Origin: Flavobacteriales bacterium
Lineage (GTDB): Bacteria; Bacteroidota; Bacteroidia; Flavobacteriales; BACL11
Length of the DNA: 16,902 nucleotides
Direction: 5' to 3'
NCBI GenBank assembly: GCA_002724895.1
Contig: PBQB01000004.1
Location: 20,082 to 36,983, forward strand
The position numbers and the translations under genes are program-made. This document shows positions 15,521 through 16,902 of the stretch, one piece after another (the first letter of the stretch is position 1; each line of letters opens with the position of its first letter). Under the pieces are notes generated by a model. It was not told the origin of the DNA. It did no database searches and was given only the letters and a program-made list of their open reading frames with translations.

Positions 15521-16902
15521 ATGAGTTTTTCCACTAGACATATAGGACCAAGAAGTCATGATATTGACAAGATGTTGCAAGTCATTAAAGTTAACTCTTT
15601 AGAGGCACTAATTAAACAAACAATTCCGGATAATATACGTTCAAATGAACTTATGAATTTACCTCAACCTTTAACTGAGAGTAGGTGTATTGAGCATATG
15701 AAAGATATTGCAAGGAAAAATAAAAATTATAGATCTTATATTGGTCTTGGATATTATAATACCATATTACCCGGAGTGATACAAAGAAATATTTTAGAGA
15801 ATCCGGGGTGGTACACTGCATATACCCCTTACCAAGCTGAAATTGCACAAGGAAGATTAGAAGCCTTATTAAATTTTCAAACTATGGTTTGTGAATTAAC
15901 ATCTATGGAAATCGCAAACGCTTCTTTACTTGATGAAGGAACAGCGGCAGCAGAAGCAATGTTAATGTTATTTAACAGTAGAACAAGAACTCAAAAAAAA
16001 GATGAAGTTAATAAATTCTTTGTATCTGACCTTTGTCTGCCTCAAACAATAGAAATTATAAAAACTAGAGCAAATCCTCTAAAAATAGACGTTGTAATTG
16101 ATTCTTTGGAAAACATAAAATTAACAAATGATTTTTTTGGAGCAATTTTTCAATATCCTGGAAAACATGGCAAAGTGTTTGATTATAAAGATATTGTTAG
16201 TGCTGCAAAATCACTAGATATTGGTATTGTTTTTGCTGCAGATTTATTAAGTTTAACCATGCTTACTCCCCCAGGAAAATGGGGTGCAGATGTTGTAGTT
16301 GGTAGTACGCAAAGATTTGGTGTTCCAATGGGTTACGGAGGTCCTCATGCTGCTTTTTTTGCTACAACTGAAAAGTACAAACGAGTAATTCCTGGAAGAA
16401 TTATAGGTGTTTCACAAGATATAGAAGAAAATCGTGCTTTACGAATGGCGCTTCAAACAAGGGAACAACATATTAGAAGAGAAAAGGCAACTTCTAACAT
16501 ATGTACTGCTCAAGTTTTGCTTGCAGTTATGGCTAGCATGTATGGAGTATATCATGGACCAAAAGGGTTGAAAAAGATAAGTAAAAAAATTCACGAATTA
16601 ACAGCTACTTTAGCAGAGGGATTAACTCAATTGGGTTATCATCAACTAAATAAAGTTTATTTTGATACTTTAAAAATATCCATTGGTAATGTTTCAATGG
16701 AAAATATTAAAACATATGCTGAAGATGCAAAAATGAATTTTAACTTTATTGATGATAAAACTTTATCAATAAGTATTGATGAAAAAGATGATATTGAAAA
16801 TATAAATGATATTTTAGAAGTATTTGCAAAGAGTTGTAATCATTCAGATTATATTGACTTAATCACTGAGGTTTTAAGTGGAGATTATACACAAGCTAAT
16901 TT
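15521..16902 (+). CDS. gcvP: Glycine dehydrogenase (decarboxylating), P-protein, N-terminal part (3' end outside window)
   Basis: GcvP is the PLP-dependent subunit of the glycine cleavage system; it decarboxylates glycine and passes the aminomethyl group to lipoylated H-protein. The frame is open from the ATG at 15521 to the window edge and gives about 460 residues, roughly half of the usual ~950 of the long, single-chain type. The start is clear because the protein begins SFSTRHIGP, the family's N-terminal signature. Other hallmarks are GLGYYNTILPGVI, NPGWYTAYTPYQAEIAQGR, LLDEGTAAAEAM, GSTQRFGVPMGYGGPHAAFF and ALQTREQHIRREKATSNICTAQ. The PLP-binding lysine lies in the second half, outside the window. 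If the frame closed soon after the edge it would instead be the split GcvPA subunit, but the sequence already passes the length at which those usually end. Confidence 0.93.
   Translation, partial: MSFSTRHIGPRSHDIDKMLQVIKVNSLEALIKQTIPDNIRSNELMNLPQPLTESRCIEHMKDIARKNKNYRSYIGLGYYNTILPGVIQRNILENPGWYTAYTPYQAEIAQGRLEALLNFQTMVCELTSMEIANASLLDEGTAAAEAMLMLFNSRTRTQKKDEVNKFFVSDLCLPQTIEIIKTRANPLKIDVVIDSLENIKLTNDFFGAIFQYPGKHGKVFDYKDIVSAAKSLDIGIVFAADLLSLTMLTPPGKWGADVVVGSTQRFGVPMGYGGPHAAFFATTEKYKRVIPGRIIGVSQDIEENRALRMALQTREQHIRREKATSNICTAQVLLAVMASMYGVYHGPKGLKKISKKIHELTATLAEGLTQLGYHQLNKVYFDTLKISIGNVSMENIKTYAEDAKMNFNFIDDKTLSISIDEKDDIENINDILEVFAKSCNHSDYIDLITEVLSGDYTQAN

Noticed and set aside
15651..15848. Open frame on the - strand inside gcvP
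   Set aside because: It lies wholly antisense to a strongly conserved gene and its translation has no recognisable motif. The - strand frames at 734-949, 2892-3164, 6209-6400 and 7979-8233 and the + strand frame at 14799-15044 are rejected for the same reason.
1..16902. CRISPR array, tRNA, rRNA, insertion sequence or defence system
   Set aside because: No regularly spaced repeats, no tRNA-like cloverleaf, no transposase or integrase motifs and no nuclease or toxin genes were seen on either strand.

Overview
This is a very AT-rich stretch of bacterial DNA that looks like a Bacteroidota chromosome, most likely from a marine or free-living member of the Flavobacteriales. Four things point there. 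Start codons are preceded by A-rich sequence rather than Shine-Dalgarno motifs. Intergenic regions carry the Bacteroidota promoter element TAnnTTTG, once with an upstream TTTG box. A RemB/Wzi-like outer-membrane protein typical of gliding-type Bacteroidota is present. GcvP appears to be of the long, fused type. The assignment rests on these features only; no rRNA or other phylogenetic marker lies in the window.

Region 1 (1-10137, all + strand) is a tightly packed surface-glycan biosynthesis operon that enters from beyond the left edge. In order it holds the tail of a sulfotransferase, two further sulfotransferases, a multi-spanning O-antigen polymerase/ligase-like protein, a nucleotide-sugar epimerase related to dTDP-L-rhamnose 4-epimerases, a secreted clan GH-A-like glycoside hydrolase, two more sulfotransferases, a GT2 and a GT4 glycosyltransferase, and a GmhA-type sedoheptulose-7-phosphate isomerase. 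Nearly every junction up to the GT4 gene is a TAATG, ATGA or other very short overlap or gap. Five PAPS-dependent sulfotransferase genes in 7.5 kb suggest that the product is a multiply sulfated capsule, exopolysaccharide or O-antigen. The epimerase and isomerase would supply a deoxyhexose and possibly a heptose, the GTs would build the repeat, the Wzy/WaaL-like protein would polymerise or ligate it, and the secreted hydrolase could trim or release it.

Region 2 (10251-13598, + strand) is a second compact operon. It contains a WecA/TagO-like polyprenyl-phosphate sugar-1-phosphate transferase that would start the lipid-linked glycan, a Wzi/RemB-like outer-membrane barrel that could hold or export it at the cell surface, and the housekeeping tRNA-modification gene tsaB. 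A flippase, the Wza/Wzc export proteins and PAPS synthesis genes are not in the window.

Region 3 (13619-16902) is core genome. A DEAD-box RNA helicase with a DbpA-type RNA-binding domain lies on the - strand, convergent with tsaB. Divergent from it, the glycine dehydrogenase gene gcvP runs off the right edge. The 138-bp spacer between the two carries a good Bacteroidota-type promoter for gcvP and a possible near-leaderless one for the helicase. No tRNA, rRNA, CRISPR array, transposase or gene-free stretch over 300 bp was seen.
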